Assembly: GCA_031289995.1 (NCBI GenBank)
Contig: JAITOI010000113.1
Location: 1 to 5,151, forward strand
Source: Prevotellaceae bacterium
GTDB lineage: Bacteria; Bacteroidota; Bacteroidia; Bacteroidales; UBA932
Reading direction: 5' to 3'
Length of the DNA: 5,151 nt
Under the pieces are notes generated by a model. That model was not told the DNA's origin. It saw only the letters and a program-made list of their open reading frames with translations, and made no database searches. Position numbers and translations under genes: made by a program. Below, piece by piece: positions 1 through 5,151 of this stretch. Each line of letters starts with the position of its first letter. Positions within the stretch are counted from its first letter, which is position 1.

Positions 1-96
1 CGAATCAGCGGAGATAATTTCGCCGTCGATACGCGCTGCAAGCTGCGCTGCGAGGGCAGTTTTGCCGGAGGCAGTAGGGCCGAGAATTGTTATCAC
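1..96 (-). CDS. miaA: tRNA dimethylallyltransferase MiaA, N-terminal fragment
   Basis: MiaA transfers the dimethylallyl group from dimethylallyl diphosphate to N6 of A37 in tRNAs that read UNN codons, the first step of (ms2)i6A synthesis in the cytoplasm. Only 32 codons are in the window; the gene continues past the left edge. The fragment begins MITILGPTASGKTAL and ends GEIISADS. This is the MiaA hallmark: a P-loop GPTASGKT at residues 6-13, followed by the substrate-binding IISADS segment at about residues 27-32. The start is uncertain. The chosen codon is GTG at 94-96. The frame stays open upstream to a TAA at 130-132, with no ATG or TTG in between. The upstream in-frame residues Ser-Pro-Asn just before the GTG look like ordinary MiaA N-terminal sequence, so the native start may have been altered by the adjacent AT-rich repeat. 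guaA lies upstream on the same strand. Family identification is firm despite the short length. Confidence 0.88.
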   Translation of the reverse strand, partial: MITILGPTASGKTALAAQLAARIDGEIISADS

Positions 97-124
97 GTTC
101 GGAGATTTAAGAATTTGAAGATTT

Positions 125-195
125 GAAATTTAAAATTTAAAATTCACCGCTGGGCGGCCTGTGCGGGGCAATTTTAAATTTTAAATTTTAAATTC
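125..195. repeat. AT-only inverted repeat with 7-bp period
   Basis: Two arms made only of A and T, at 126-144 and 170-188, are perfect reverse complements over 19 bp. They enclose a GC-rich 25-nt centre that itself contains a small hairpin (CCGC 147-150 with GCGG 154-157). Each arm is a tandem array of a 7-mer; the right arm is AATTTTA repeated three times plus a partial copy. The left flank, about 102-125, continues as degenerate GATTT/GAATTT blocks up to the miaA start. It fills the guaA-miaA gap. It is not a typical intrinsic terminator, because the stem is all A/U and no separate T-tract follows. It could be a dispersed intergenic repeat (REP- or MITE-like) or a weak transcript-end structure; the sequence alone does not decide. 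Confidence 0.75.
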
Positions 196-199
196 CAGA

Positions 200-1720
200 T
201 TATTCCCATTCGATAGTTGCTGGTGGCTTGCTGCTAATGTCATACACCACGCGGTTTACGCCCTTCACCTTGTTGATAATTTCGTTCGACACGCGGGCGA
301 GAAAATCGTAGGGAAGCGGCGCCCAGTCTGCCGTCATGCCGTCGGTGGAGAGCACGGCGCGCAGGGCAATGGCGTTTTCGTAGGTGCGCTCGTCGCCCAT
401 CACGCCTACGGATTGCACCGGCAGCAGGATGGCGCCCGCCTGCCACACGCTGTGGTAGAGCTCCGCCTCGCGCAAGCTTTGGATGAAGATGTGGTCAGCC
501 TCCTGCAGCACGCGGACCTTGTCCGGCGTTACCTCGCCGAGGATGCGCACGCCCAAGCCCGGGCCAGGAAAGGGGTGCCGCGTGATGAGCCGTTCGCTCA
601 ACCCCAGCTCGCGCCCCACGCGCCGCACCTCGTCCTTGAACAGCAGGCGCAACGGCTCCACCACGCGCAGCTTCATCGTGGCCGGCAGCCCGCCCACGTT
701 GTGGTGGCTCTTGATGGTGGTGCCGGTGATGGAGAGCGACTCGATGCAGTCGGGGTAGATGGTGCCCTGCGCCAGCCACCTGATGTCCGTTAGCTTTTGC
801 GCCTCCTCGTCGAACACGTCGATGAATCCTCTGCCAATAATTTTGCGCTTTTTTTCCGGCTCGGTAACGCCTTTTAGCGCCGCGTAAAATCGCTCGCGCG
901 CGTCGATGCCGAGCACGTTGAGCTTCATGCTGGCGTAGCTGGCGAGCACGTCGTCGAGCTCGTTTTTGCGGAGCAATCCGTTGTCCACAAAAATGCAGCT
1001 GAGGCGTGCGCCGATGGCCTTGTTGAGCAGCGCTGCGGCCACGCTCGAGTCCACGCCGCCCGACAGCGCCAGCACCACCCGGTCGTTGCCCAGCTGGGCG
1101 CGTAGCGAGGCGATGGTGGTTTCGATGAACGATGCAGGCGTCCAATTTTGCTTGCATCCGCAAATGGTGATGAAGTTTTGCAGCAGCTGCGAGCCGCACT
1201 GCGTGTGGAAAACTTCGGGGTGAAACTGCACGCCCCACGTAGGCTCGCCGCTCACCTTGTAGGCCGCGTTGTGCACCTCTTTGGTGGACGCCACCACGTC
1301 AAAATTTTGCGGCAGCTGCGTGATGGTATCGCCGTGCGACATCCACACCTGTGCGCCTTCGTCAATGCCGCGCAGCAGCTGGTCGTCGGCGGCAATGCGC
1401 TGCAGGTTGGCGCGGCCGTACTCGCGCATACCCGCAGGCTCCACGCGGCCTCCGCACTCGTGCGCCAGCAGCTGCGCACCGTAGCAAATGCCGAGCACGG
1501 GCAGCTTGCCGCGAAAGCTGGCGAGTCTAATTTTGAACGCCGCCGCGTCGTACACCGAGAACGGGCTGCCCGACAGGATAACGCCGCGCACCGCGCCATC
1601 GTTGGCGGGAAACTTGTTGTAGGGCACAATTTCGCAGTAGGTGTTGAGCTCGCGCACGCGGCGCCCGATGAGCAGTGTGGTTTGCGAACCGAAGTCGAGG
1701 ATGATGATTTTTTCCTGCAT
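200..1720 (-). CDS. guaA: GMP synthase (glutamine-hydrolysing)
   Basis: GuaA converts XMP, ATP and glutamine to GMP, the last step of de novo guanine nucleotide synthesis in the cytoplasm. The 506-aa product is full length for the bifunctional enzyme. The N-terminal class I glutamine amidotransferase domain (about 1-190) has the nucleophile Cys79 in GICYG and the His167/Glu169 pair in QFHPEV. The ATP-pyrophosphatase domain carries the PP-loop LSGGVDSS at 219-226. The C-terminal dimerisation/XMP-binding part ends [14 protein letters not shown]. The ATG at 1718-1720 is chosen because it starts directly at [13 protein letters not shown], as in the family. A longer TTG start at 1744 would lie inside the presumed -7 promoter box. 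The gene diverges from the dehydrogenase, and miaA lies 103 bp downstream on the same strand. No frameshift or missing catalytic residue is seen. Confidence 0.97.
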   Translation of the reverse strand: MQEKIIILDFGSQTTLLIGRRVRELNTYCEIVPYNKFPANDGAVRGVILSGSPFSVYDAAAFKIRLASFRGKLPVLGICYGAQLLAHECGGRVEPAGMREYGRANLQRIAADDQLLRGIDEGAQVWMSHGDTITQLPQNFDVVASTKEVHNAAYKVSGEPTWGVQFHPEVFHTQCGSQLLQNFITICGCKQNWTPASFIETTIASLRAQLGNDRVVLALSGGVDSSVAAALLNKAIGARLSCIFVDNGLLRKNELDDVLASYASMKLNVLGIDARERFYAALKGVTEPEKKRKIIGRGFIDVFDEEAQKLTDIRWLAQGTIYPDCIESLSITGTTIKSHHNVGGLPATMKLRVVEPLRLLFKDEVRRVGRELGLSERLITRHPFPGPGLGVRILGEVTPDKVRVLQEADHIFIQSLREAELYHSVWQAGAILLPVQSVGVMGDERTYENAIALRAVLSTDGMTADWAPLPYDFLARVSNEIINKVKGVNRVVYDISSKPPATIEWE

Positions 1721-1741
1721 GGGAACGATGAAAAATTTTCG

Positions 1742-1749
1742 CAAAGGTA
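1742..1749 (-). promoter_or_regulatory. Bacteroidota -7 box for guaA
   Basis: The minus strand reads TACCTTTG, a full match to the Bacteroidota housekeeping -7 consensus TAnnTTTG. It lies 21 bp upstream of the guaA ATG, implying a 5' leader of roughly 15 nt. No clear -33 TTTG is seen at the expected 19-21 bp distance, so the assignment rests on the -7 box and its position. Confidence 0.65.
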
Positions 1750-1780
1750 AAAAAAATGCACAACCTACGCCATTTTTGCC

Positions 1781-1788
1781 TACCTTTG
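1781..1788 (+). promoter_or_regulatory. Bacteroidota -7 box for the dehydrogenase
   Basis: The plus strand reads TACCTTTG 52 bp before the ATG at 1841, which would give a leader of about 45 nt. The box is 31 bp from the oppositely oriented guaA box, so the two divergent promoters share upstream DNA and their polymerase footprints would overlap. A good -33 element is not evident. Confidence 0.6.
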
Positions 1789-1840
1789 GCCTCGCAAAAT
1801 TTGAGCATTATTTTATCCAAAACAACAAAAAATATTTGCA

Positions 1841-3121
1841 ATGAAGACTACTGCAGTACGCCTCTACGGCAAGAACGACCTACGGTTGGAGGAGTTCGAG
1901 CTGCCGCCTGTGGGCGAGGGCGAAATTTTGGCAAAAGTGGTTTGCGACAGCATCTGCATGTCGTCCTACAAAGCCACCCACGAAGCCGACGTGCACAAGC
2001 GCGTGCCCCGCAACATTGCCCAACAGCCCACCATCATTGGCCACGAATTTGCGGGCGAGGTGGTGGAGGTGGGCAGCCGATGGAAAGGCGCGTTTGCCGT
2101 GGGCGACAAGTTCTCCATTCAGCCCGCGCTCAACTTCGCAGGCGGGCCGGTGGGCGTGCTCAGCGCACCCGGATACTCGTACCGCTACGTTGGCGGCGAT
2201 GCCACCTACGTGGTGATTCCTGCCGAGGTGATGGAGCACGGATGCCTGCTGCACTACACCGGTCGCGGCTACTATCCGGCCTCGCTCTCCGAGCCGCTCT
2301 CGTGCGTCATTGGCGCCATGCACGCCAGCTACCACACCACGCCCGGCTCCTACGTCCACAGCATGGAAATTGTGCAGGGCGGCGCCATGGCAATCCTTGC
2401 AGGCGTTGGCCCCATGGGGCTTGCCGCCGTCAGCTACGCCATCCACCGGCACGACCGCAAGCCGCGCCTGCTGGTGGTTACCGACATCGACCAGGCGCGC
2501 TTAGACCGAGCAGCTCAGCTCTACTCGCCGCACGAAGCAGCCCTCAACGGCATCGAGCTGCGGTACGTCAACACCGGCGCCACGAGCGACCCAACAGCCC
2601 AGCTGCGCGAGCTGACCGGCGGACATGGATACGACGATGTGATGGTGTTTGCGCCGGTGGCCGCAGTGGTTGAGCAGGCCGACACGCTGCTCGCCAACGA
2701 CGGCTGCCTCAACTTTTTTGCAGGCCCGGCAAAGACCGACTTCAAGGCGCTGTTCAACTTCTACAACGTCCACTACGCCTCGACTCACGTGGTGGGCACC
2801 AGCGGCGGCAACACCGACGACATGAAGGAGGCGCTCGCCCTGATGAGCGAAGGCTTAGACCCCGCGGGGCTGGTAACGCACGTGGGTGGCCTCAACGCCG
2901 TCATCGACACGACGCTCAACTTGCCGCAAATTCCGGGCGGAAAAAAGCTCATCTACACTCACGTCAACATGCCACTCACGCCCATTGCCGACTTCGCCGC
3001 ACGAGGCAAGAGCAACCCCGCATTCGCAGAGCTGGCGCGGCTTTGCGAGCAGCACAACGGGCTGTGGAATGTGGAGGCGGAGGCTTGCCTGCTGAGCAAC
3101 GCAGCGGCACTGTCGGTGTAA
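1841..3121 (+). CDS. Zinc-dependent medium-chain dehydrogenase, L-sorbose-1-phosphate reductase-like
   Basis: This is a 426-aa member of the zinc-binding medium-chain dehydrogenase/reductase superfamily, expected to interconvert an alcohol or polyol (phosphate) and a ketone with a nicotinamide cofactor in the cytoplasm. The GroES-like N-terminal domain offers the usual catalytic zinc ligands: Cys39 (SICMSS), His68 with Glu69 (IIGHEF) and Glu151 (SEPLSC). The four-cysteine structural zinc loop of classical alcohol dehydrogenases is absent; residues 93-125 have no Cys. The Rossmann domain has G188-x-G190-x-x-G193 (AGVGPMG). Asp215 at the end of the second strand (VVTDID) favours NAD(H) over NADP(H). 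Overall pattern and length resemble the SorE-like group often annotated L-sorbose-1-phosphate reductase, but the substrate is not shown by the sequence. The ATG follows an A-rich region without Shine-Dalgarno. It is a single-gene unit with no sugar-uptake or catabolic neighbours here. The last codons and TAA are part of a tandem duplication. Confidence 0.88.
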   Translation: MKTTAVRLYGKNDLRLEEFELPPVGEGEILAKVVCDSICMSSYKATHEADVHKRVPRNIAQQPTIIGHEFAGEVVEVGSRWKGAFAVGDKFSIQPALNFAGGPVGVLSAPGYSYRYVGGDATYVVIPAEVMEHGCLLHYTGRGYYPASLSEPLSCVIGAMHASYHTTPGSYVHSMEIVQGGAMAILAGVGPMGLAAVSYAIHRHDRKPRLLVVTDIDQARLDRAAQLYSPHEAALNGIELRYVNTGATSDPTAQLRELTGGHGYDDVMVFAPVAAVVEQADTLLANDGCLNFFAGPAKTDFKALFNFYNVHYASTHVVGTSGGNTDDMKEALALMSEGLDPAGLVTHVGGLNAVIDTTLNLPQIPGGKKLIYTHVNMPLTPIADFAARGKSNPAFAELARLCEQHNGLWNVEAEACLLSNAAALSV

Positions 3122-3201
3122 AAAATTGGAAGATTTTGTGGCCAAAAAGTTGCGCAGTCGGTGTGAAAATTTGGAAGATTTTGTGGCCGAAAAGTTGCGC
3201 A
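3112..3201 (+). repeat. 45-bp tandem duplication across the dehydrogenase stop codon
   Basis: Copies 3112-3156 and 3157-3201 match at 42 of 45 positions; the differences are at 3120/3165, 3125/3170 and 3144/3189. The first copy includes the last dehydrogenase codons (TCG GTG TAA). Because 45 is a multiple of three, the second copy repeats the same Ser-Val-stop in frame, with TGA at 3164-3166 in place of TAA. Read-through of the TAA would add only 14 residues. The shared core includes GGAAGATTTTGTGGCC. This may be a local slippage duplication or two units of a dispersed intergenic repeat. Confidence 0.85.
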
Positions 3202-3209
3202 TTTTCGGC
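3186..3209. repeat. Small hairpin at the end of the tandem repeat
   Basis: GCCGAAAA (3186-3193) and TTTTCGGC (3202-3209) are perfect 8-bp complements around an 8-nt loop, GTTGCGCA. The left arm lies in the second 45-bp repeat copy; the first copy cannot form it because it reads GCCAAAAA. No T-run follows, so it is not a convincing terminator. It could protect the 3' end of the dehydrogenase mRNA. Confidence 0.5.
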
Positions 3210-3255
3210 GATGCAAACGCAATGCTAAACGCGCTGCAAGCCTTGCCCAGCAAAG

Positions 3256-3288
3256 AAAAAAGGTCATCCGAATGGATGACCTTTTTTT
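3256..3288. terminator. Bidirectional intrinsic terminator
   Basis: The stem GGTCATCC (3262-3269) pairs with GGATGACC (3274-3281) around the loop GAAT. It is flanked by a run of six A on the left and seven T on the right, which extend the pairing. Read on the plus strand it ends the dehydrogenase transcript. Read on the minus strand it lies 8 bp after the tRNA-Gly 3' end and ends with a T-tract there too. It therefore serves two convergent units. Confidence 0.88.
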
Positions 3289-3295
3289 GCTTGTG

Positions 3296-3368
3296 AGCGG
3301 AAAACGAGACTCGAACTCGCGACCCCAACCTTGGCAAGGTTGTGCTCTACCAACTGAGCTACTTCCGC
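3296..3368 (-). tRNA. tRNA-Gly (GCC anticodon)
   Basis: The minus strand folds into a complete 73-nt cloverleaf. The acceptor stem GCGGAAG pairs with TTTCCGC (one G-U). The D-arm is GCTC/GAGC with loop AGTTGGTA. The anticodon arm CAACC/GGTTG has loop TTGCCAA, giving anticodon GCC. The variable loop is GGGTC, and the T-arm GCGAG/CTCGT has loop TTCGAGT. The discriminator base is T (U73), as usual for tRNA-Gly. The body is close to E. coli tRNA-Gly(GCC). The CCA end is not encoded (the next bases are CAC), so it must be added by a nucleotidyltransferase. It decodes GGC and GGU. It is a single-tRNA unit with its own promoter and terminator. Confidence 0.96.
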
Positions 3369-3405
3369 ATTCGTTCAACGAGCATTGCTTTTCTGAAAAG
3401 CGCTG

Positions 3406-3437
3406 CAAAGGTAGGGAGTTTTTTTGGAACCTCCAAA
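3406..3437 (-). promoter_or_regulatory. Bacteroidota -33/-7 promoter for tRNA-Gly
   Basis: On the minus strand TTTG (3434-3437) is followed, after a 20-bp spacer, by TACCTTTG (3406-3413). Both elements of the Bacteroidota consensus and the usual 19-21 bp spacing are present, making this the best promoter in the window. It implies a leader of roughly 30 nt to be trimmed by RNase P before the tRNA 5' end at 3368. Confidence 0.8.
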
Positions 3438-3456
3438 TTTTTTTGAAAATATTTTT

Positions 3457-3498
3457 TTGAGCGCCGCTCAACGCGCTTTTTATCAGCGCGTCGCGCTC
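3457..3498. repeat. GC-rich inverted repeats at the lolD 3' end
   Basis: ACGCGCT (3471-3477) and AGCGCGT (3485-3491) form a 7-bp stem around a 7-nt loop. The flanking GAGCGC (3459-3464) can pair with GCGCTC (3493-3498), the latter overlapping the lolD stop codon. A second short palindrome, TTGAGC/GCTCAA, sits at 3457-3471. Downstream of lolD on the minus strand an A-run follows rather than a T-run, so a classical intrinsic terminator is not supported. A transcript-end stabilising structure is possible. Confidence 0.45.
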
Positions 3499-4147
3499 AC
3501 AAAATTTGTCCGTCGCTAATCACGATTTTTCGGTTGCAGGTAGCGGCAAAATCGCTGTCGTGCGTAACCACCACGATGGTCTGTCCGCGCTCGCGCTGCA
3601 GCTTGAAGAGGAGCGCGTGCAGCTCCTGCTTGTTGTGCGAGTCGAGGTTGCCCGATGGCTCGTCGGCGAGCATCACCGACGGGCTGTTGACCATTGCGCG
3701 GGCAATGGCCACGCGCTGCTGCTCGCCGCCCGACAGCTCGGCGGGCTTGTGCTCCATGCGCTCCGACAGCCCGAGGTAGCCTAGCAGCTCCTTGGCCTGC
3801 GCCTCGGCCTTGTGCCGGTCGGGGTTGGCGATGAGCGCGGGGATGCACACGTTTTCGAGCGCGGTAAATTCGGGCAGCAGGTGGTGAAACTGGAACACGA
3901 AGCCCAGCTTGCGGTTGCGCAGCCGCGCCAGCTCGCGGCGGCTGAGGGCGAACACGTCCACGCCGTCAATGCGCACCGTGCCGCTATCGGGAGCGCTCAG
4001 CGTCCCTAAAATTTCGAGCAGCGTAGTCTTGCCCGCCCCGCTGCTGCCCACAATGGCAACCACCTCGCCGCGCTGCACCTCAAGGCTGATGCCCTTGAGC
4101 ACCTGCAGCGCACCGAACGATTTGATGATGTTTTTGGCCTTAATCAT
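3497..4147 (-). CDS. lolD: LolD-like ABC transporter ATPase (lipoprotein release)
   Basis: LolD is the cytoplasmic ATPase of the LolCDE complex, which extracts outer-membrane lipoproteins from the inner membrane and passes them to LolA. The 216-aa product has all nucleotide-binding elements: Walker A GSSGAGKT (34-41), Q-loop Gln86, signature LSGGEQQR (138-145), Walker B VMLADEP (158-164) with catalytic Glu163, D-loop NLDS and H-loop His196. The stretch [16 protein letters not shown] (85-100) after the Q-loop is typical of LolD, within the MacB/FtsE/LolD class. The ATG at 4145-4147 is chosen because it begins [11 protein letters not shown]. An upstream TTG at 4168 lies inside the presumed -7 box and would add seven atypical residues. 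No LolC/LolE membrane partner is adjacent, so a related MacB-type role cannot be fully excluded. It is transcribed divergently from greA. Confidence 0.88.
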   Translation of the reverse strand: MIKAKNIIKSFGALQVLKGISLEVQRGEVVAIVGSSGAGKTTLLEILGTLSAPDSGTVRIDGVDVFALSRRELARLRNRKLGFVFQFHHLLPEFTALENVCIPALIANPDRHKAEAQAKELLGYLGLSERMEHKPAELSGGEQQRVAIARAMVNSPSVMLADEPSGNLDSHNKQELHALLFKLQRERGQTIVVVTHDSDFAATCNRKIVISDGQIL

Positions 4148-4165
4148 TGTCCTAAAAATTTTGTG

Positions 4166-4173
4166 CAAAGGTA
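4166..4173 (-). promoter_or_regulatory. Bacteroidota -7 box for lolD
   Basis: The minus strand reads TACCTTTG 18 bp upstream of the lolD ATG, implying a very short leader of about 12 nt. The region about 21 bp further upstream reads TTCG, only a partial -33 match. Confidence 0.62.
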
Positions 4174-4268
4174 CAACGGATTTGGGTTTTACGACGAAAA
4201 ATTTACCTTTTACTGTAATTTAACAAAATTGTTTGGTCAAGGCTTGCCAACACTCAAATAAAATGCAC

Positions 4269-4276
4269 TACCTTTG
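4269..4276 (+). promoter_or_regulatory. Bacteroidota -7 box for the greA operon
   Basis: The plus strand reads TACCTTTG, followed by an 82-bp stretch before the greA ATG, so the leader would be about 75 nt, long compared with the other genes here. A TTG at 4244-4246 lies 22 bp upstream, a weak -33 candidate. A second, imperfect box (TACCTTTT, 4204-4211) is less likely to be used. Confidence 0.65.
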
Positions 4277-4296
4277 CGCCGTGAATTTTTTAAAGG

Positions 4297-4336
4297 AAAA
4301 AGTTCCCCACTGCAAAGCGGGGGCTTTGTTTTTTTT
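4297..4336 (+). terminator. Terminator-like hairpin in the greA leader (possible attenuator)
   Basis: Between the presumed greA promoter and its ATG the sequence can form two competing hairpins. One pairs AAAG (4299-4302) plus CCCC (4305-4308) with GGGG (4319-4322) plus CTTT (4324-4327). The other pairs CAAAGC (4313-4318) with GCTTTG (4323-4328) around a GGGG loop. Both lead into a run of eight T (4329-4336), the layout of an intrinsic terminator. Because it is upstream of greA and not after a gene, it would terminate part of the leader transcripts. It has no short leader ORF with its own stop; the frame through it is open into greA. Confidence 0.68.
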
Positions 4337-4358
4337 CATTGTAAAAACAAATAGAAAA

Positions 4359-4829
4359 ATGGCTTACACTTATCTTACGGCACAAGGCCTAGAAAAGCTT
4401 CGCAAGGAGCTCGAAAAAATGAAATTCGTTGACCGCCCCGCGGCCTCGCGAGCTATTGCCGAGGCGCGCGACAAGGGCGACCTGTCGGAGAACGCGGAGT
4501 ACGACGCAGCCCGCGACGCGCAAGGCATGCTCGAAATGAAAATTGCCCAATTCGAGAACATGATTGCCAACGCCAAAATCGTGGACGACTCGCAGGTGGA
4601 CATCTCGCAAATCAAGCTGCTCAACAAGGTTAAGCTCAAAAACCTTGCCACCAAAGCAACGATGGTGTACACGCTGGTAACCGAAAACGAGGCCGACTTC
4701 AAGGCTGGACGCCTGTCGGTGGCCACGCCCATAGCCAAGGCGCTGCTCGGCAAAAAGGTGGGCGAGGTGGTCGAAATTGCCGTGCCCGCCGGCACCATGA
4801 AGCTCCAAGTTCTCGACATTTCAATCTGA
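4359..4829 (+). CDS. greA: Transcription elongation factor GreA
   Basis: GreA enters the RNA polymerase secondary channel and stimulates cleavage of backtracked transcripts, rescuing stalled elongation complexes. The 156-aa product has the expected length (E. coli GreA is 158 aa). The N-terminal antiparallel coiled coil (about 5-75) carries the family signature at its tip, DKGDLSENAEYDAAR, including the acidic pair Asp41 and Glu44 needed for cleavage stimulation. The C-terminal FKBP-like domain ends SVATPIAKALLGKKVGE...LQVLDI. The ATG at 4359 is chosen because MAYTYLTAQGLEKL is a normal GreA start and follows an A-rich stretch; the frame is open further upstream only through the leader hairpin. 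The HIT gene follows after 14 bp. A leader terminator may control its level. Confidence 0.97.
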   Translation: MAYTYLTAQGLEKLRKELEKMKFVDRPAASRAIAEARDKGDLSENAEYDAARDAQGMLEMKIAQFENMIANAKIVDDSQVDISQIKLLNKVKLKNLATKATMVYTLVTENEADFKAGRLSVATPIAKALLGKKVGEVVEIAVPAGTMKLQVLDISI

Positions 4830-4843
4830 AAAATATCGTAGCC

Positions 4844-5151
4844 ATGGCAAGCATTTTTACGCGCATCGTCAACGGCGAAATCCCCAGCTACAAGGTGGCT
4901 GAGGACGAGCACTGCTACGCCTTTTTGGACATCAACCCGATGGCCAAAGGGCACACGCTGGTTATCCCCAAGCAAGAGGTGGACTACCTGTTCGACCTCG
5001 ACGCGCAGGCGCTGAGCCGCCTCGTGCTGTTTGCGCAGCGCGTGGCCAAAGCCATCCCGCTGGCGGTGCCCTGCAAGCGCGTGGGCGTGGTGGTGCTGGG
5101 CATGGAGGTGCCGCACGCCCACATCCACCTGGTGCCCCTCAACACCGAGGC
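4844..5151 (+). CDS. HIT-family (HINT-like) nucleotide hydrolase/transferase, C-terminus cut off
   Basis: Histidine-triad proteins of the HINT branch bind nucleotides and hydrolyse phosphoramidate or acyl-nucleotide bonds such as AMP-lysine; the bacterial physiological substrate is usually unclear. The 102 codons present begin MASIFTRIVNGEIPSYKV, the typical HINT N-terminus. They include FLDINPMAKGHTLVIPK (28-44) and the triad HAHIHL at 91-96, in which His93 is the expected nucleophile. The right edge removes probably the last 25-35 residues. The ATG at 4844 is 14 bp after the greA stop, with no promoter or terminator between, so the two genes are likely one operon. No Shine-Dalgarno is seen. 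Confidence 0.93.
   Translation, partial: MASIFTRIVNGEIPSYKVAEDEHCYAFLDINPMAKGHTLVIPKQEVDYLFDLDAQALSRLVLFAQRVAKAIPLAVPCKRVGVVVLGMEVPHAHIHLVPLNTE

Noticed and set aside
495..1238. 247-codon open frame on the minus strand inside guaA
   Set aside because: Same-strand frame shadow of guaA with Arg/Ala/His-rich, low-complexity translation.
1148..1750. Long open frame (200 codons) on the plus strand opposite guaA
   Set aside because: It is antisense to a complete, well-conserved guaA. High GC in coding DNA removes stops from opposite frames; the product is low-complexity and matches no family I recognise.
1756..2673. 305-codon open frame overlapping the dehydrogenase in another frame
   Set aside because: The translation is rich in Arg, Ala, His and Pro with no domain, while the overlapping dehydrogenase has all catalytic motifs.
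3112..3209. CRISPR-like array
   Set aside because: The two units are directly adjacent with no spacer, there are only two copies, and no cas gene is present.
2855..3337. Minus-strand open frame over the 45-bp repeats with a repeated peptide
   Set aside because: The peptide repeat is only the translation of the tandem DNA duplication. The frame also runs through the terminator and into the tRNA gene.
3296..3368. tRNA-Gly as an integration site of a mobile element
   Set aside because: There is no integrase gene and no second copy of the tRNA 3' end in the window; the neighbours are housekeeping genes.
4233..4358. N-terminal extension of GreA, or a leader peptide, reading through the leader hairpin
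   Set aside because: The frame is open, but the translation is poly-Phe/Lys from the T-run and hairpin, GreA family length fits the ATG at 4359, and no separate stop defines a leader peptide.
4370..5128. 252-codon open frame antisense to greA and the HIT gene
   Set aside because: It covers two clearly coding genes on the other strand and shows no recognisable domain.

Overview
The window looks like an ordinary housekeeping stretch from a member of Bacteroidota, probably Bacteroidales. Four things support this. The same 8-mer TACCTTTG, which fits the Bacteroidota -7 promoter consensus TAnnTTTG, lies upstream of all five transcription units whose start is visible. Gene starts have A-rich upstream regions with no Shine-Dalgarno. 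GC-rich genes alternate with very AT-rich intergenic DNA. The LolD and GuaA sequences also have a Bacteroidota-like look. The genus cannot be fixed from this sequence.

Layout, left to right. On the minus strand are the first 32 codons of miaA (tRNA dimethylallyltransferase, running off the left edge). Next comes an AT-only inverted repeat with a 7-bp internal period, then complete guaA (GMP synthase). A 120-bp divergent promoter region separates guaA from a plus-strand zinc-dependent medium-chain dehydrogenase that resembles L-sorbose-1-phosphate reductase. The 3' end of the dehydrogenase carries a 45-bp tandem duplication that copies its stop codon. A bidirectional terminator follows, facing a minus-strand tRNA-Gly(GCC) with its own promoter. 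Then comes minus-strand lolD (ATPase of the lipoprotein-releasing ABC transporter). A 211-bp divergent region leads to plus-strand greA, whose leader contains a terminator-like hairpin, and finally to a HIT-family nucleotide hydrolase/transferase cut by the right edge.

How the genes relate. greA and the HIT gene are 14 bp apart and probably form one operon. guaA and miaA are codirectional, 103 bp apart, with no recognisable promoter between them, so they may be cotranscribed across the repeat. The others look like single-gene units. There is no shared pathway beyond core nucleotide, tRNA, transcription and envelope functions.

No novel multi-gene system is visible. The points worth a second look are regulatory or structural: the greA leader terminator/attenuator, the repeat next to a miaA that has no ATG start, and the duplication across the dehydrogenase stop codon.
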